Source: Lewinellaceae bacterium (GTDB taxonomy: Bacteria > Bacteroidota > Bacteroidia > Chitinophagales > Saprospiraceae). Taken from it: 64,000 bases of DNA. The position numbers and the translations under genes are program-made. The stretch is from assembly GCA_020636075.1 (NCBI GenBank), contig JACJYO010000003.1:62001-126000 (forward strand). Direction: 5' to 3'. Positions 61,423 through 64,000 of this stretch are shown in pieces. The first letter of the stretch is position 1, and each line of letters starts with the position of its first letter. Under the pieces are notes generated by a model. It searched no databases, was not told where the DNA came from, and saw only the letters and a list, made by a program, of their open reading frames with translations.

Positions 61423-64000
61423 TAGTTGTTTTTTTCAACCGCTATCGGAATACGGAGTATAAACTCGGTAAACACATTCGGTTCGCTCACGACATCCAAT
61501 TGGCCGCCATGTTCCGCAACTACAATATCATAACAAATGGACAAGCCCAAGCCGGTATTACCCTGGCCAGTAGGTTTGGTCGTATAAAACGGCGCAAAAA
61601 TATCCTTTAGAATTGCCGGGTCTATGCCCATACCATTATCCCGGATTCGTATTTCCACCTGGCTTCCGAGCGCCAGCGTTTGCAGGCGCAGTGCAGGTTT
61701 GAACTGCCCGGCGCGTTTTTGCTTTTCGTACAGCGCATAACAAGCGTTGTTTAAAATATTCAAAAATGCACGGGTAAGATTGAGCGGCGAGCCGTAAACC
61801 TGTTGCACCTTGGGGTCGTAAGTCACCTTCAGTGTGACAGCAAACTCCGAATGCGTAGCCCGGAAGCCGCTGACAGCCAGGTGAGCGGTTTCGTCGATCA
61901 ACTGGTTTAAATCCAGCCATTGCATTTGTGCCGAAGCCTCCCTGGCATGATCCATCATACTTTGCACAATGCGGTCGGCTGTACTGCCGCTGCTTTTTAT
62001 ATCCAGGGCGTTTTGCTTCATTTCGTTCATGTATTCCTCGATTTCAAGGTATACCTCCGGTTCGAATGCATTCCGATCTTGTTTCAATTCCCCCAGGAAC
62101 TGGTCGGAAAGCCGGGTAATATCCAGGGCAAAGTTGTTGACGAAATTCAAGGGTTTTTTGATTTCGTGGGCAATGCCCGCGGTCAGTTGGCCTAAGGAGG
62201 CGAGTTTTTCCTGCACGACCAATTGATTACGGGTACGCATAATTTCATCGGTTCGTTCCGCCAATTCTTTTTCGAGTCGTTTGCGTTCGCGTCGTTGTTG
62301 GAACATCCAGGCCAGCACCAGGGCGATGATGGCGCCTACGCAAAGGAGGATAAACCAGCTTTGCAAGTAAAAAAACTCGGCAGCTTCGATCGGAATACGG
62401 AGTGGTTCGGTAACCCAGTTGCCCCGGTAATCACAGCCGCGTATCAGAATATCATATTTTCCGGCAGGCAGGTCCTGCAAATTAAGCTGGTTGTTGGCGC
62501 CGATATAAATCCATGCTCCGGAATAGTCGATATCCGTCCCTTCTAATTTGTAGGCAAAATTGTTTTCGGTATGCCGTACCAGGTTGGACAAGGTAAATTG
62601 AAGACTGAGCGAACGGTGGGCCGCGGGAAGATTAATGGTTTCTACACCATAGGCCCAATTCGTTACGTGGATCAGGCTGTCGCTTTTGGCATCGAAACAG
62701 GAAAAACCCGACAGCGATATCCGGATAGGGGCCGCACCGACCAACTGGGATTTGAGCATTGCCGGTTCGATGATGTTGACGCCGTTCACCGACCCAAACA
62801 ACAGCGCGCCGGAACTGCTTTTCAGATAGGAATACCGGTTATACTCATTGGCAGAAAGCCCGTCTTCCTGGTAGAGGCGGCTGAGCACCTCCCCCTTGGC
62901 CGATACCAGGGTAATGCCCTGGTAGGTAGATAGCCAGTGCGTCCCCGAATCATCGGTCAGCATACCGATGACGATATTATTGGACAACCCTTTTTTTTGA
63001 TCAATAATAGAAACAGCGCCCGTACGGGTATTGTATATATGTAATCCGCCGCCATAAGTGCCGATCCACAAGCGACCGTCAGCATCCTCCTCGATGCACA
63101 TCATGCGCTCGTCCTGGAAACCTTCGGTACGCCCGATCAGGCGGTAGGCGCCGGAATTCAGGTCGAAGCGGTGCAGTCCGTCTAAAGCGGCGATCCATGC
63201 CAAACCCTTTGAGTCAACGTAGATTTGATTTACGACTCTGCTGAATAGTATGGATTGGCCATTGACCAACACCGGAGTCATTTTCCGGGAAGGAAGGTGA
63301 TACTGGTATAAATGGTTTTCTGCTACAAGTAAAACTGTTTCCGGATCGACAAAATCAAACTTAAAAAAGGCCTTACCCACCGGGAAAATAGTGCAGGAAC
63401 CATCTTCGCTGAACCGCACCAGTTGTTTTTTATAGGGAACCCAAAGAAAGCCTTTGGCATCTTTGGCTATGGTCACTTCACTTGGCAAACTGAATTCTCC
63501 GGTGTTCTTATCCGCACATTGCACCGAAAACTCCCGGGTAAGCGGTGCTGTTGTCGAATGCGCTGAAACATTCGTATACATCAGATTTCTACCATCCACA
63601 TTAACCAGGTAGTGCCCGGGCGCCAATTCGACAATGGCCCTGGTACCAAAATCGTCCAGGCAGGTTCTGATCGAGCCGGATAATTTCAGGTCCACTACTG
63701 CCAGGCCACTGTTTAAAAACAGGTAAGCCTGTCTTCGAAAATCCCGGCCTTGCACGCCCTGGATTAAACCATTGGAAAAGCGGGAGACTGCTCTGGCCGC
63801 ATTCAAAACAGCCGAATACTCATGATATTTACCTGCTTTATCGAGCAAAACAGCGCGATAAGTCTCCAAATACCGGCCATAGAACAGCAGATTCCCGGCC
63901 GAATCTTTTGCAATCCCATTATTGTAATGTACAAGCAGCGGATGTCGGGTTTGCCGCACAGTGTCCATGCCGGAAAATGGATCGAAGAACTCGGTAGCGC
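61422..64000 (-). CDS. Propeller/Y_Y_Y sensor histidine kinase without own regulator, module B, 5' part missing
   Basis: The coding frame stays open to the window edge (EFFDPFSGMDTVR lies upstream of an internal ATG at 63968), so about 860 C-terminal residues are present. Propeller repeats (GRLWIGTYGGGLHIYN, GTHWLSTYQGITLV), Y_Y_Y domain (LNLQDLPAGKYDILIRG), transmembrane segment, HisKA GIAHEIKKPLNF (Lys where relatives have Asn after the first Lys) and HATPase (NILNNACYAL, DNGMGIDPAI, GNTGLGLSI). Corresponds in position to the kinase at 40816-44268. The N-to-K change in the H box is notable but the His is kept. Confidence 0.9.
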   Translation of the reverse strand, partial: ATEFFDPFSGMDTVRQTRHPLLVHYNNGIAKDSAGNLLFYGRYLETYRAVLLDKAGKYHEYSAVLNAARAVSRFSNGLIQGVQGRDFRRQAYLFLNSGLAVVDLKLSGSIRTCLDDFGTRAIVELAPGHYLVNVDGRNLMYTNVSAHSTTAPLTREFSVQCADKNTGEFSLPSEVTIAKDAKGFLWVPYKKQLVRFSEDGSCTIFPVGKAFFKFDFVDPETVLLVAENHLYQYHLPSRKMTPVLVNGQSILFSRVVNQIYVDSKGLAWIAALDGLHRFDLNSGAYRLIGRTEGFQDERMMCIEEDADGRLWIGTYGGGLHIYNTRTGAVSIIDQKKGLSNNIVIGMLTDDSGTHWLSTYQGITLVSAKGEVLSRLYQEDGLSANEYNRYSYLKSSSGALLFGSVNGVNIIEPAMLKSQLVGAAPIRISLSGFSCFDAKSDSLIHVTNWAYGVETINLPAAHRSLSLQFTLSNLVRHTENNFAYKLEGTDIDYSGAWIYIGANNQLNLQDLPAGKYDILIRGCDYRGNWVTEPLRIPIEAAEFFYLQSWFILLCVGAIIALVLAWMFQQRRERKRLEKELAERTDEIMRTRNQLVVQEKLASLGQLTAGIAHEIKKPLNFVNNFALDITRLSDQFLGELKQDRNAFEPEVYLEIEEYMNEMKQNALDIKSSGSTADRIVQSMMDHAREASAQMQWLDLNQLIDETAHLAVSGFRATHSEFAVTLKVTYDPKVQQVYGSPLNLTRAFLNILNNACYALYEKQKRAGQFKPALRLQTLALGSQVEIRIRDNGMGIDPAILKDIFAPFYTTKPTGQGNTGLGLSICYDIVVAEHGGQLDVVSEPNVFTEFILRIPIAVEKNN

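Overview
The window reads as a chromosomal segment of a Bacteroidota bacterium, most likely from the Saprospiria (inference, no marker gene). Support comes from a type IX secretion sorting tail, TAnnTTTG-type -7 promoter elements, TlpA-like periplasmic thioredoxins, two-component sensors of the propeller plus Y_Y_Y type, and hybrid response regulators ending in an AraC HTH. Most of the window looks GC-balanced to GC-rich by eye; 28.2-33.5 kb is clearly more AT-rich.

Layout. 0-8 kb: a 5' part of a secreted lipase, a cupin protein, an IS110-type transposase with a frameshift, a glycine-rich/ricin-repeat secreted protein, and a methyltransferase plus DUF3472-like T9SS cargo operon. 8-20.6 kb: an orphan substrate-binding lipoprotein, an RND efflux adaptor and an RND pump fused to a TolC-like channel, a DUF983 protein, an alpha/beta hydrolase, and two tandem LytS-type kinases with a LytTR regulator. 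Four to five palindromic intergenic repeats lie here. 20.6-28 kb: a minus-strand operon (glycine-rich protein, secretin-like, lipoprotein, secretin-like), a TlpA-like protein and a divergent MFS transporter. 28.2-33.5 kb: an AT-rich block of single genes separated by attC-like palindromes, including a toxin-antitoxin-like pair, then an SDR and a broken AraC gene. 33.6-44.3 kb and 55.8-64 kb: two copies of a kinase-kinase-regulator module on the minus strand. 44.3-55.6 kb, between them: a plus-strand cluster of secreted glycine-rich, mannose-lectin-like, lipase and ricin-repeat proteins, with two frameshifted members and two gene relics.

The most interesting signal is not a gene. Ten places carry a 21-bp-spaced direct repeat of AACAATAGT (one of them 20 bp), each ending 29-31 nt upstream of a TTTG -7-like element and pointing toward a gene. 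They sit in front of every intact or broken glycine-rich/ricin transcription unit except those that follow one closely, and also in front of the cupin, methyltransferase/DUF3472, TlpA, MFS and TPR-kinase genes. An eleventh, degenerate copy with the same spacing precedes the partial lipase. The efflux, LytS/LytTR and AT-rich genes lack it. Two-turn direct repeats suit an AraC-type dimer, and two AraC-type hybrid regulators are encoded here. I therefore infer one regulon: outer-surface sensor kinases, AraC-type hybrid regulators, and a set of secreted lectin/glycine-rich/lipase proteins together with possible export (secretin-like), redox (TlpA) and uptake (MFS) functions.
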